A stretch of DNA of 64,000 nucleotides from Phyllobacteriaceae bacterium (GCA_016711085.1 JADJTR010000002.1:186001-250000), one strand, 5' to 3'; positions 49,072 to 57,966 are shown, counted from the first letter of the stretch. Translations and numbers: made by a program. Notes: generated by a model from the sequence alone, not told the origin.

Positions 49072-49617
49072 ATGGATCTCATCGCCCAGCTCAATGCCGA
49101 GCAGGCCGCCAAAATCGAAGCCCAGCGCAAGCTGCCGGCGTTTTCCCCCGGCGATACGCTGCGCGTCAACGTCAAGGTCACGGAAGGCGCGCGCACCCGC
49201 GTGCAGGCCTATGAAGGCGTTTGCATCGCCCGTTCCGGCGCCGGCCTCAACGAGAGCTTCACCGTCCGCAAGATTTCCTACGGCGAAGGCGTCGAGCGCG
49301 TCTTCCCCGTCTATTCGCCGATGATCGACTCGGTCGATGTCGTGCGTCGCGGCAAGGTGCGCCGCGCCAAGCTCTATTATCTGCGCGATCTGCGCGGCAA
49401 GTCGGCGCGCATTTCGGAAAACACCGGTGTGCGCACCCGCAAGCTGAACGACGCGTCGCGCGCCGCAGCCAATGCCGAAAAGGCGAAGATCGAGGCCGAG
49501 AAGGTCGCCGCCGCCCAGGCGCTGGCCGCCGAGAAGGCCGCGGCGGAAGCCGCCGCCAAGGCCGCGGCGGACGCCGCCGAGGCGGCGAAGGCGGCCGAAG
49601 CCGCGACCGCCGAGTAA
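49072..49617 (+). CDS. rplS: Ribosomal protein bL19 with Ala/Lys/Glu-rich C-terminal extension
   Basis: The bL19 core (about residues 1-128) is typical: FSPGDTLRVNVKVTEGARTRVQAYEGVCIAR, SYGEGVERVFPVYSP and AKLYYLRDLRGKSARI. Beyond it lies an extension of about 55 residues made almost only of Ala, Lys and Glu, predicted to be one long charged helix. Most bL19 proteins end near 115-130 residues; tails occur in alphaproteobacteria. AGTAGGAGTCC precedes the ATG. A good terminator follows. Confidence 0.96.
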   Translation: MDLIAQLNAEQAAKIEAQRKLPAFSPGDTLRVNVKVTEGARTRVQAYEGVCIARSGAGLNESFTVRKISYGEGVERVFPVYSPMIDSVDVVRRGKVRRAKLYYLRDLRGKSARISENTGVRTRKLNDASRAAANAEKAKIEAEKVAAAQALAAEKAAAEAAAKAAADAAEAAKAAEAATAE

Positions 49618-49641
49618 GCTGGATGGATGGGAATAGGAAAC

Positions 49642-49665
49642 GGGCGCCCCAGCGGCGCCCTTTTT
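49642..49665 (+). terminator. Intrinsic terminator after rplS
   Basis: A 7-bp GC stem (49642-49648 with 49654-49660) with loop CCAGC, followed by five T and CTTT. It begins 24 bases after the rplS stop. Confidence 0.92.
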
Positions 49666-49681
49666 CTTTGCGGATGGCGAC

Positions 49682-50635
49682 ATGACCGCCATATTCCTCG
49701 TCACCGGCCCCATTTTCCTGCTGATCGCGCTCGGCTTTGCGACGGCGCGGACCGGTCTGCTGTCGCGGAGCGATTTCGCCGCGCTCGGCAAATTCGTCGT
49801 CAATCTCGCTTTGCCGGCGCTGCTGTTCCTGACACTCGCGCGACGGCCGCTCGCCGATACGGTGAATGTCCCTTACATGGCGGCCTATCTCGCCGGCGGG
49901 GTGGCGCTCGTTCTGCTGGCGTCGCGTTTCCTGCATCGCATGGCGGGGCTTGACGTCACGGGCGCGGCGATTGCGGCCATGGGCATGGCCTGCCCCAATT
50001 CGGGTTTCGTCGGCTATCCGATCCTTCTCGCGCTTTATCCCGACCTGGCCGGAACCGTGCTGGCGTTGAACATGGCGGTGGAAAACCTCGCCATCATCCC
50101 GCTGGCGCTGTTCCTGGCCGAACGCGGGCGCCATGCGGGGCAGGAAGGGGCGGCGTTGAAACGGGCCTTCTCCAGTCTCGCGCGCTCGCCGCTGATGCTC
50201 GCCATCGTCGCCGGCGCATTGTGGTCGCTCGCCGGCCTCGACCTGCCGGCGCTCCTGATTAAACCGCTCGACATGCTGGCGGCGGCTTCCGGCGCGGCGT
50301 CGCTGCTGGTCATCGGCGGTTCGCTGGCGCAGGCGGGAGCGGGCGCGTTTCGGCGCGACGCGCTGCTGGTCGCCGCCGGCAAGCTCGTCGCCCATCCCGT
50401 TCTGGCAGCCGTCGCGTTGGCGGGGTTCGCGGCCCTCGGTTTCGGCATTGCCGATGAGCGTCTGCGGATCGCGCTGGTCGTCAGCGCCGCCATGCCGATC
50501 ATGGGCATCTACCCGCTTCTGGCACATCGTTTCGGCCGCGAAACGCCGGCGGCGGTCGCCCTCGTGACAACGACGGCCTTGTCGCTGCTAACGGTCAATG
50601 CGCTGTTCGTGTTCATTGAATTCGCTCGGTTCTGA
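49682..50635 (+). CDS. AEC (auxin efflux carrier) family transporter
   Basis: A 317-residue permease with ten hydrophobic helices in two halves. The N-terminal LVTGPIFLLIALGFATARTG and KFVVNLALPALLFLTLARRP, plus the mid-protein GMACPNSGFVGYPILLALYP with its conserved Asn/Pro/Gly, are diagnostic. Members carry malonate, malate or other anions; the substrate is unknown. It starts just after the rplS terminator. Confidence 0.9.
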   Translation: MTAIFLVTGPIFLLIALGFATARTGLLSRSDFAALGKFVVNLALPALLFLTLARRPLADTVNVPYMAAYLAGGVALVLLASRFLHRMAGLDVTGAAIAAMGMACPNSGFVGYPILLALYPDLAGTVLALNMAVENLAIIPLALFLAERGRHAGQEGAALKRAFSSLARSPLMLAIVAGALWSLAGLDLPALLIKPLDMLAAASGAASLLVIGGSLAQAGAGAFRRDALLVAAGKLVAHPVLAAVALAGFAALGFGIADERLRIALVVSAAMPIMGIYPLLAHRFGRETPAAVALVTTTALSLLTVNALFVFIEFARF

Positions 50636-50712
50636 CCAATCCCTTGCGCCTTTCGCCGCCGTCGCTACAGTCGACTTTTCACCGCGCCCCAGCGGCCCGA
50701 AGGGAGTCTTCA

Positions 50713-51504
50713 ATGAAAAAGTTGTTCGGTCTTGTCCTCGGCCTCATCGGCCTTTCCGCCATTTCCGCCGCCGCGCAAACGCTGCCCGATCTCAAGGGCC
50801 GCGAAATCGTCATCGTCACCGAGAACGCCTATCCGCCGCTGCAATTCGTCGATCCCAAGACCGGGGAGCAGATCGGCTGGGAATACGATGCGATGAACGA
50901 GATCGCCAAACGGCTGAATTTCCAGGCGACCTACAAGAACACCTCGTGGGACGCGATGATCCAGTCGGTATCGGACAAGCAGTTCGACATCGGCATGACC
51001 GGCATCACCATCAAGGACGAGCGCAAGGAGAAGGTCGATTTCTCCGACGCCTATATGCGCTCGGAAATGTTCATGCTGGTGCGCGGCGACGAAAGCCGCT
51101 TCACCGACGCCACCTCATTCAAGGCGTTCGAGAAAGGTCTGGTCGGGGCGCAAGCCGGCACGACGCCGTTCTATGTCGCCGTCTACGAGGTGCTCGACGG
51201 CAATGAGCAGAACCCGCGGATCAAGCTGTTCGAGACCTTCGGCGCGACGGTGCAAGCGCTGAAAAGCGGCGATGTCGATCTGGTGCTGACCGACGGCACC
51301 GCCGGCAAGGGCTATGTCGACGCCTCCAATGGCGGGCTGAAACTGGTTGGCAACGCGCTCGGCACGGAGGATTTCGGCTTCATCTTCCCGAAGGGCTCCG
51401 ATCTCGTCGCGCCGCTCAACGCCGCCATCGCAGCAATGAAGGCCGACGGGACCATCGACGCGCTCAACAAGAAATGGTTCCTCGATTACAAGATGGGGCA
51501 GTGA
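50713..51504 (+). CDS. ABC transporter periplasmic amino-acid-binding protein
   Basis: A 263-residue solute-binding protein of the polar amino acid group. A signal peptide (LFGLVLGLIGLSAISAAAQ) is followed by VIVTENAYPPLQFVDPKTGEQIGWEYDAMNEIA, the TWDAMI-like TSWDAMIQSVSDKQFDIGMTGITIK, and a C-terminal LVAPLNAAIAAMKADGTIDALNKKW. Ligand-binding Arg in DERKEKVDFSDAYM. The permease gene follows after a 199-base gap filled by a long inverted repeat. Confidence 0.93.
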   Translation: MKKLFGLVLGLIGLSAISAAAQTLPDLKGREIVIVTENAYPPLQFVDPKTGEQIGWEYDAMNEIAKRLNFQATYKNTSWDAMIQSVSDKQFDIGMTGITIKDERKEKVDFSDAYMRSEMFMLVRGDESRFTDATSFKAFEKGLVGAQAGTTPFYVAVYEVLDGNEQNPRIKLFETFGATVQALKSGDVDLVLTDGTAGKGYVDASNGGLKLVGNALGTEDFGFIFPKGSDLVAPLNAAIAAMKADGTIDALNKKWFLDYKMGQ

Positions 51505-51537
51505 GTTCCAGCGTTCTTTCGGAAGGCCGGCGCGTCA

Positions 51538-51697
51538 TGACCCCCCTCTGGCCTGCCGGCCATCTCCCCCTCAAGTGGGGAGATCGATCGATGCAACCAC
51601 CCCGCCTTCGCTCCAATGATCGCAACTGGCGATGCCTTGGCGGAAATCCGATCTCCCCCCTTGCGGGGGAGATGGCCGGCAGGCCAGAGGGGGGTCA
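51538..51697. repeat. Palindromic intergenic repeat with perfect 33-bp arms (RIME-like)
   Basis: Arms 51538-51570 and 51665-51697 are exact reverse complements over 33 bases, with TGACCCCCC at the outer end and CCATCTCCCCC at the inner end. Each arm also forms its own small hairpin with adjacent bases (CTCCCC/GGGGAG types). The composition and outer sequence resemble the RIME-type intergenic repeats I remember from rhizobial genomes; the name is an inference. The right arm ends 6 bases before the permease ATG. Confidence 0.85.
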
Positions 51698-51703
51698 AGG
51701 CCA

Positions 51704-52513
51704 ATGACGGCCTCGCGCGCCAAGGACCCCGACTTCCCATTCTGGCTCGCCGCCATCGTCGCGCTCGGGTTGGCGGCGGCGCTGGCCATCGCCTTTTCCG
51801 ACCTCTACGGGCAGATTTTCCGCACCGTCCTGAAAGGCGTCGGCGTCACCGTCTTCGTCACTGTTGTCGCCTTCGCGCTCGCCTCGGCGATGGGCCTGGC
51901 GTTGGCGCTGATGCAGTTGTCGGTATCGCTGGTCCTGCGCCAGACGGCGCGCTTCTATGTCGAACTGATCCGCGGCGTGCCGATCCTTGTGCTGTTGTTC
52001 TGGATCGCCTTCGCCGGCGTGCCGGGATTCGTCGCGGCGTGGAACTGGCTGGCGACGCCGTTGCGCGAAGCCGGCTACCTCGGCGATCTGCTGGTGCGCG
52101 ATGTGTCGCTGCTGTGGCGCGCCGTGCTGGCCTTGATGTTCGGCTACGCCGCCTTCATTGCCGAGATATTCCGCGCCGGAATCCAGGCAGTCGACAAGGG
52201 CCAGATCGAATCGGCGATGGCGCTCGGCTTTTCGCGCTTCCAGCGCTTCCGCCTTATCGTGCTGCCGCAGGCTCTCCGCACCATCCTGCCGCCGCTCGGC
52301 AATGATTTCGTCGCCATGGTCAAGGATTCCTCGCTCGTCTCGGTGCTCGGCGTCGCCGACATCACCCAGATGGGCAAAGTCTACGCCGCCGGCTCGTTCC
52401 GCTTTTTCGAGACCTATTCGATCGTCGCCTACATCTATCTGATCCTCACCATCGGCCTGTCGCTGGCCTTGCGCGGCGTCGAACAACGGATGCGGAGGGG
52501 ACCGGGAGAGTGA
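51704..52513 (+). CDS. Amino acid ABC transporter permease
   Basis: A 269-residue inner-membrane permease with five or six helices. FRTVLKGVGVTVFVTVVAF opens the HisMQ-type domain; the cytoplasmic EAA loop reads ESAMALGFSRFQRFRLIVLPQALR, with PPLGNDFVAMVKDSSLVSVLG following. ATG at 51704; the frame upstream runs through the repeat and is not coding. It pairs with the binding protein upstream. No ATPase gene is in this locus, and the next gene is a methyltransferase overlapping by 4 bases. Confidence 0.92.
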   Translation: MTASRAKDPDFPFWLAAIVALGLAAALAIAFSDLYGQIFRTVLKGVGVTVFVTVVAFALASAMGLALALMQLSVSLVLRQTARFYVELIRGVPILVLLFWIAFAGVPGFVAAWNWLATPLREAGYLGDLLVRDVSLLWRAVLALMFGYAAFIAEIFRAGIQAVDKGQIESAMALGFSRFQRFRLIVLPQALRTILPPLGNDFVAMVKDSSLVSVLGVADITQMGKVYAAGSFRFFETYSIVAYIYLILTIGLSLALRGVEQRMRRGPGE

Positions 52514-53127
52514 GCGACGACCTGCTTGCCCGCGTCTATGCGGCGCGGACGCCGGAAGAGATTGCGGCGGCCTACGCCGATTGGGCGGCGACCTATGACG
52601 CCGAGACCTTCCGCGACGGCTACCATCTGCCGTTTTCCATCACAGCCTTCGTGGCGCGCCATGTGAAGCCGGGCGACGGGCCGCTGCTCGACGCCGGCTG
52701 CGGCACGGGGATTACCGGCCCGGTCCTGAATGCGCTTGGCTACTCCGACATCGAGGGTCTCGATCTTTCCACCGACATGCTGGCGATCGCCACCACCCGC
52801 GGCGCCTATGCCCGGCTGACGCGGGCCGAACTCGGCAAGACCCTGCCCTATGCGGATGGCCGCTTCGCCGCGTTCCTGTCGACCGGCGTGCTCACCGCCG
52901 GCCATGCGCCGGCGTCGTCGCTCGATGAGCTGGTGCGCATCGTACGACCGGGCGGCCACGCCATATTCACCGTTCGCGACGTGGTGTTGCCGGAGTTCAG
53001 GGCGAAAATGGAGTCGCTTGAATCCGCCGGACGCTGGACCAGGCTGGAGGAAAGCCTGCCGTTCCGTGCTTTCCTGCTGGCCGAGCCGGAGGTGCTGGTG
53101 ACGGCGTTCGTGTTCAGGGTCAGTTGA
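52510..53127 (+). CDS. Class I SAM-dependent methyltransferase
   Basis: A 205-residue cytosolic enzyme. AdoMet motif I LLDAGCGTGITGPVLNALG (about residues 58-76), motif II region IEGLDLSTDMLAIA, and motif IV/V ELVRIVRPGGHAIFTVRD. An N-terminal helix region (YADWAATYDAETFRDGYHLP) resembles Williams-Beuren WBSCR27-like methyltransferases. GTG start overlaps the permease stop. The acceptor is unknown. Confidence 0.88.
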   Translation: MSDDLLARVYAARTPEEIAAAYADWAATYDAETFRDGYHLPFSITAFVARHVKPGDGPLLDAGCGTGITGPVLNALGYSDIEGLDLSTDMLAIATTRGAYARLTRAELGKTLPYADGRFAAFLSTGVLTAGHAPASSLDELVRIVRPGGHAIFTVRDVVLPEFRAKMESLESAGRWTRLEESLPFRAFLLAEPEVLVTAFVFRVS

Positions 53128-53332
53128 TCGGACCCGCGATTGCCGCCGCGTTCTCCCGGTGCTATGGCCTGCGGCCATGAACGGGAGCCAAATCGCGCGC
53201 ATCGTGCTGCAGGATCGCAAGCGCCTGCCGGGGCGGTTTTTCGCGCGGCTTTGCGGCGGACGCACCACGCGCCTCTGACGCGCCGGACCCGCCTATCCCG
53301 ATCCGCTTCGCCGTTTTCCAAGGATGAGACCG

Positions 53333-54739
53333 ATGGCTCCCCGCACCCTCTACGACAAGATTTTCGACGACCACGTCGCCGACCGCCAGGCCGACGGCAC
53401 GTGCCTGCTCTACATCGACCGCCACCTCGTGCACGAGGTCACCAGCCCGCAGGCGTTCGAGGGCCTGCGCATGGCGCACCGCACCGTCCGCCATCCGGAA
53501 AAGACGCTCGCCGTCGTCGACCACAACGTGCCGACCTCGCCCGACCGCAAGCTCGGCATCAAGAACGAGGAAAGCCGCATCCAGGTCGAGGCGCTGGCGA
53601 GGAACGCCGCCGATTTCGGCGTCGACTATTACTCCGAGAACGACAAGCGCCAGGGCATCGTCCACATCGTCGGGCCGGAGCAGGGCTTCACCCTGCCGGG
53701 CATGACCATCGTCTGCGGCGACAGCCACACCTCCACGCACGGGGCGTTCGGCGCGCTGGCGCACGGCATCGGCACGAGCGAGGTCGAGCACGTCCTCGCC
53801 ACGCAGACGCTGATCCAGAAGAAGGCGAAGAACATGCTGGTGCGCGTCGACGGGCAGTTGCCCGAGGGCGTCACCGCCAAGGACATCATCCTCGCCATCA
53901 TCGGCGAGATCGGCACCGCCGGCGGCACCGGCCATGTCATCGAATTCGCCGGCGAGGCGATCCGGGCGCTGTCCATGGAAGGCCGCATGACGGTCTGCAA
54001 CATGACCATCGAGGGCGGCGCGCGCGCCGGCCTGATCGCGCCCGACGAAAAGACCTTCGCCTACATCAAGGACAAGCCGCGCGCGCCGAAAGGCAAGGCG
54101 TGGGACATGGCGATGGACTACTGGTCAACGCTGTCCACCGACGAGGGCGCGCATTTCGACAAGGTCGTGGTGCTCGACGCCGCCAATCTGCCGCCGATCG
54201 TGTCGTGGGGTTCGTCGCCGGAAGACGTGGTGTCCGTCACCGGCGTGGTGCCCGATCCGGCGGCGATCGCCGACGAAACCAAGCGCACGTCGAAACAGCG
54301 GGCCCTTGACTACATGGGTCTGAAAGCCGGCCAGAAAATCACCGACATCGCCATCGACCGCGTCTTCATCGGCTCCTGCACCAATGGCCGCATCGAGGAT
54401 CTGCGGGCCGTGGCCAAGGTGGTGGAAGGCAGGACGGTCGCCCCGACCGTCTCGGCGATGATCGTGCCGGGCTCGGGACTGGTGAAGGAGCAGGCGGAAG
54501 CCGAAGGCCTCGACAAGATCTTCATCGCCGCCGGTTTCGACTGGCGCGAGCCGGGCTGCTCGATGTGCCTCGCCATGAACGACGACCGGCTGAGGCCGGA
54601 GGAGCGCTGCGCCTCGACCTCGAACCGCAATTTCGAAGGCCGCCAGGGCTTCAAGGGCCGCACGCACCTGGTGTCGCCGGCGATGGCGGCGGCGGCGGCC
54701 ATCGCCGGGCATTTCGTCGATATAAGGACGTGGCGGTGA
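53333..54739 (+). CDS. leuC: 3-Isopropylmalate dehydratase large subunit
   Basis: 468 aa, the 4Fe-4S subunit that isomerises 2- to 3-isopropylmalate in leucine synthesis. APRTLYDKIFDDHVAD start, VCGDSHTSTHGAFGALA, and the cluster cysteines in VFIGSCTNGRIEDLR and EPGCSMCLAMNDD. ATG at 53333 with AAGGATGAG before it is preferred to the ATG at 53324. The small subunit gene leuD is not adjacent. A hairpin terminator follows. Confidence 0.97.
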   Translation: MAPRTLYDKIFDDHVADRQADGTCLLYIDRHLVHEVTSPQAFEGLRMAHRTVRHPEKTLAVVDHNVPTSPDRKLGIKNEESRIQVEALARNAADFGVDYYSENDKRQGIVHIVGPEQGFTLPGMTIVCGDSHTSTHGAFGALAHGIGTSEVEHVLATQTLIQKKAKNMLVRVDGQLPEGVTAKDIILAIIGEIGTAGGTGHVIEFAGEAIRALSMEGRMTVCNMTIEGGARAGLIAPDEKTFAYIKDKPRAPKGKAWDMAMDYWSTLSTDEGAHFDKVVVLDAANLPPIVSWGSSPEDVVSVTGVVPDPAAIADETKRTSKQRALDYMGLKAGQKITDIAIDRVFIGSCTNGRIEDLRAVAKVVEGRTVAPTVSAMIVPGSGLVKEQAEAEGLDKIFIAAGFDWREPGCSMCLAMNDDRLRPEERCASTSNRNFEGRQGFKGRTHLVSPAMAAAAAIAGHFVDIRTWR

Positions 54740-54760
54740 GCTTTCCGCCGCGGAGAATTC

Positions 54761-54793
54761 GACAAGGCCGCCCTCCGGCGGCCTTGTCCGTTT
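54761..54793 (+). terminator. Long hairpin terminator after leuC
   Basis: A perfect 12-bp stem, GACAAGGCCGCC (54761-54772) with its complement at 54777-54788, and a four-base loop, 22 bases after the stop. The T-tract is weak (CGTTT), so termination may be partial. Confidence 0.75.
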
Positions 54794-54839
54794 CCGGATC
54801 CCGCGTCAATCTGGACCCTTTCACGGAGCTTGAAGTCCC

Positions 54840-56036
54840 ATGGAAGCCAATTCGAGCTTGGCCGCTTTACGCGCCAACCGGATTTATTTGCCGGCCAAAG
54901 CCGCCGACATCGGCGAACTGGAGCATTTGATATATCAAAATATCGATGTCGCCGATTATCCAAACGCCAAGGCGGCAATAAACAATGTTCTGATATATGA
55001 TTGCGCCGATCTGCGCCGCGCCACCCTCCGCCCGGAAAAAAGGCGCGAGATCATGGCGGAGTTCGTCGACGCGCTGATGATCGGGCCGGGCGTCGTCGTG
55101 CTCAAGGGCGCCGAGACCGATCCGGCTGTCATCGACCGGGCCTCGGCGCTGTTTGACGCAATGATCGACGAGCAGAACCGCGCCGGTTCGGACGGCGGCG
55201 ACCATTTCGCCAAGCCGGGCGCCAATGACCGCATCTGGAACAGCCTGGAAAAACACGGCCTGGCCGATCCGGACAATTTCGCCGCCTATTACGGCAACGC
55301 CATGCTGGCGCTGATATCGGAGGCCTGGCTCGGCCCGCATTACCAGATCACGGCGCAGGTCAACCGCGTCAATCCCGGCGGCGCGGCGCAATCGCCGCAT
55401 CGCGACTATCATCTCGGCTTCGCGTCGGCTGAGCAGGTCGCCCGCTTTCCGCTGCATGTGCAACTGTTGTCGCCGGTGCTGACCTTGCAGGGCGCGCTCG
55501 CCCATGTCGACATGCCGGTCGAGACCGGCCCGACGCTGCTGTTGCCGTTCAGTCAGCAATGGGCCCCCGGCTATGTCGCCATGAACCGGCCGGATGTGCA
55601 GGCGTTGTTCGCGGCCAGGCACGTGCAATTGCCGCTCGCCAAGGGCGACATGCTGTTCTTCTCGCCGGCCCTGCTGCACGCGGCCGGGACCAACCGCACC
55701 GCCAACGTACGGCGCATGGTCAACCTGTTCCAGGTGTCGTCGGCCTTCGGGCGCGCCATGGAAAGCGTCGACCGCACGCGTTTGGTCAAAGCGCTTTTTC
55801 CGGCTCTGCTCAAGGCGAAAGCGGACGGAGCGCTTTCGGCCGGGCAAATCGACAACGCCATTGCCGCGTCAGCGGAAGGCTATTCCTTTCCGACCAATCT
55901 CGACCGCGATCCGCCGCTCGGCGGCATGGCGCCGAAAACGCAAGCCGCGCTGGTGCGCGAGGCGCTCGCCGCGGGCTGGACGGCGGAAAAACTCAACGCC
56001 GCGCTTGACGCGCAGGCCGAAAAAAAGCTGGCCTGA
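54840..56036 (+). CDS. Phytanoyl-CoA dioxygenase (PhyH) family protein
   Basis: A 398-residue Fe(II)/2-oxoglutarate-dependent oxygenase. Iron site His-x-Asp in SPHRDYHLGF (about residues 181-190) and the distal His in SPALLHAAGTNRTANVRRM, with the following Arg for 2-oxoglutarate. The C-terminal third is helical. It forms an operon with the SDR gene downstream (15-base gap). The substrate is unknown. Residues 29-60 are encoded in AT-rich rare codons (ata, aat, tat) around GATATATC and GATATATG, unlike the rest of the gene. Confidence 0.88.
   Translation: MEANSSLAALRANRIYLPAKAADIGELEHLIYQNIDVADYPNAKAAINNVLIYDCADLRRATLRPEKRREIMAEFVDALMIGPGVVVLKGAETDPAVIDRASALFDAMIDEQNRAGSDGGDHFAKPGANDRIWNSLEKHGLADPDNFAAYYGNAMLALISEAWLGPHYQITAQVNRVNPGGAAQSPHRDYHLGFASAEQVARFPLHVQLLSPVLTLQGALAHVDMPVETGPTLLLPFSQQWAPGYVAMNRPDVQALFAARHVQLPLAKGDMLFFSPALLHAAGTNRTANVRRMVNLFQVSSAFGRAMESVDRTRLVKALFPALLKAKADGALSAGQIDNAIAASAEGYSFPTNLDRDPPLGGMAPKTQAALVREALAAGWTAEKLNAALDAQAEKKLA
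54929..54999. repeat. Cluster 3 of GATATATC-type palindromes
   Basis: GATATATC at 54929 and GATATATG at 54992 in the 5' part of the PhyH-type gene, in a 75-base AT-rich patch. Here the reading frame differs from that used in ftsY. Confidence 0.55.
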
Positions 56037-56051
56037 AGGCGGGAGGACAAG

Positions 56052-56861
56052 ATGGAGCAATTTGCCGGCAAAGTCGCCATCGTCACCGGCGGCACGCTGG
56101 GTCTGGGCGCGGCGATCGCGCGGCTGCTGGCCGAGCGTGGCGCGGCGGGACTCGTCATCTGCGGCCGCAACGAGGCGAAAGGCAAGGCGATGGCGGACGC
56201 CATTGCCGGCGACACCTGCTGCCGCGTCGTCTACAAGCGGGCCGATCTTGAGCGCGTCGAGGACTGCCGCGCCGTGGTCGCGGCTTGCGACGAGGCGTTC
56301 GCCCGTGTCGACATCCTCGTCAACGCGGCGGCGATTACCGACCGCGGCACGATCCTCGACACATCGCCGGACCTGTTCGACCGCATGTTCGCGGTCAATG
56401 TGCGCGCGCCGTTCTTCCTGATGCAGGAGGCGGTGAAGATCATGAAGCGCGAGGGCATCGAAGGGGCAATCGTCAATATCGGTTCGATGTCGTCGCTCGC
56501 CGGCCAACCATTCCTGGCCGCCTACAGCGCTTCAAAGGGCGCGCTCGCCACGCTGACCGGCAACACGGCCTACGCGCTTTTACGCAATCGCATCCGCGTC
56601 AATCAGCTCAATCTCGGCTGGATGGCGTCGGAGGGCGAGGACCGCATCCAGCGTGAGTTTCACGGCGCCGCTGTCGATTGGCTCGACGTCGCCGCGGCTG
56701 CCCAGCCTTTCGGGCGGCTTATCGATCCGGTGGAAGCGGCGCGCGCCGTCGCCTTCCTCGCCTCCCCGGAATCGGGGCTGATGACCGGGTCCGTCGTCAA
56801 TTTCGACCAGTCGGCCTGGGGCGCCTATGAAGGCGCGCCGCATCCCGACGCGGCGCTATAG
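56052..56861 (+). CDS. SDR family oxidoreductase
   Basis: A 269-residue NAD(P)-dependent short-chain dehydrogenase. Cofactor motif VTGGTLGLGAAIARL (about residues 12-26), NAAAI near 91, catalytic Ser in IVNIGSMSSLAG and YSASK (Tyr/Lys near 161-165). GGGAGGACAAG precedes the ATG. It is likely translated with the PhyH-type dioxygenase gene upstream, suggesting sequential hydroxylation and oxidation of one substrate. Its 3' end faces the DUF1036 gene. Confidence 0.9.
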   Translation: MEQFAGKVAIVTGGTLGLGAAIARLLAERGAAGLVICGRNEAKGKAMADAIAGDTCCRVVYKRADLERVEDCRAVVAACDEAFARVDILVNAAAITDRGTILDTSPDLFDRMFAVNVRAPFFLMQEAVKIMKREGIEGAIVNIGSMSSLAGQPFLAAYSASKGALATLTGNTAYALLRNRIRVNQLNLGWMASEGEDRIQREFHGAAVDWLDVAAAAQPFGRLIDPVEAARAVAFLASPESGLMTGSVVNFDQSAWGAYEGAPHPDAAL

Positions 56862-56977
56862 GCCGTGACTTGCGGCGTTGAAGCGCTCAACCGGCGAGCA
56901 AGCCCCGCTATTCGCGCTTCTCCTGGCATTTCTATGCCGTTCGGGCCGCCATTTCGTCCTGCTTATGGTTCCACGGC

Positions 56978-57455
56978 CTAATCCGCGCCCTTGAGAAAAA
57001 GCGTCCATCTTTCCTGCGATTGCGTGTCGACTTCGATGAAGTGCGCTTCCTGGTGGCGCGGTTCCAGCAATCCCTGATGCCGCGGATGACGAATTTTTCG
57101 CCCCGACGCACATGGCGACATCGCCAGCGACGGCGGCCTGCCCGAAAACGTCCTCGGCGTAAACATAGACATATCGGTCGAGCAGCGTCTCCCGAATCAG
57201 GTCGACGCAGCGATTGGCGCCGATGCTCCACCACCCCTCGGTCAGAAAATCGCCGTCGTCGTCGTAACCGATCGCCACATTGAGGACGTCGAGGGATTGA
57301 TTGCAAACCTGGAATTCGGCTCTGGCGTCACCCGCGACTGCGGCCAGGCCCGCCAGCACCGCCGCGCCTGAAATGGCCAGGCGGTTCCGGCGCGCCGAAA
57401 AGGCGACTGTTGCTTTTGGTGTCGCGCGCATGGCCAGACGTGATTTGTCCTTCAT
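56978..57455 (-). pseudogene. DUF1036 family secreted protein, two frameshifts
   Basis: A small periplasmic family common in alphaproteobacteria, function unknown. The first frame gives a signal peptide and FQVCNQSLDVLNVAIGYDDDG, TEGWWSIGANRCVDLI and YVYVYAEDV up to MCVG. The family sequence then continues in a second frame (KFVIRGIRDC) and a third (LEPRHQEAHFIEVDT to LFLKGAD, stop at 56978). Restoring one G in a G-run at 57101-57104 and one base near 57067 gives a normal protein of about 158 residues. Without repair the first frame runs on to 56856. The start may be 57455 or 57431. Confidence 0.82.
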
Positions 57456-57579
57456 TGCATTTCAGCGGGTTAACGGGATCAGGCAGGACATTTTTAGCCA
57501 TATTATGAAAGGTGGGTTTTATAAATTGAATTTCCCGGAACGGACGTCTATATTAGTGGATGTCCGAATGGAGGCCGAT

Positions 57580-57966
57580 ATGATTTCGCGCACCGCATTC
57601 GCTTGCCTCTTCGTGATGGTTTCGTCCGGAACGGCTTTTGCCGAACCGAGGGTCGAAATTGTCGAGAATCCCGACCTGATCATCGTCGATGCGACGATCG
57701 GGGAAGAGCGCGAATGGGTGCGCAATTCCCCAGCCTATGGATACCAGACGCCTGAGAACGAATACGGGCTTTCCCTGTTCAAGCTGATGTTCGAGGCGCC
57801 AATTCCGGTCCCTCGCCCCGATTACCCCGGCGTTTCGCCGACGGTGTCGAAGCCGGCCAAGAAAACGCCGATTGTTGCCGACCGGCGAACCAAGGCGAAA
57901 GTGGTCAAGGTCGCCGAACGGCGACTGACGCTGCCGCTCAAGCCGATCATCGGCGTTTACAATTGA
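57580..57966 (+). CDS. Hypothetical secreted protein with C-terminal KPIIGVYN
   Basis: A 128-residue protein with a signal peptide (TAFACLFVMVSSGTAFA). The mature part is charged, with PRPDYPGVSPTVSKPAKK as a Pro/Lys-rich linker, and ends in RRLTLPLKPIIGVYN. The last residues echo the C-terminus of the caspase-like protein nearby (TTKPIIGAF). GGAGG six bases before ATG 57580 sets the start. The upstream 100 bases are AT-rich and probably carry the promoter. No family recognised. Confidence 0.7.
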   Translation: MISRTAFACLFVMVSSGTAFAEPRVEIVENPDLIIVDATIGEEREWVRNSPAYGYQTPENEYGLSLFKLMFEAPIPVPRPDYPGVSPTVSKPAKKTPIVADRRTKAKVVKVAERRLTLPLKPIIGVYN

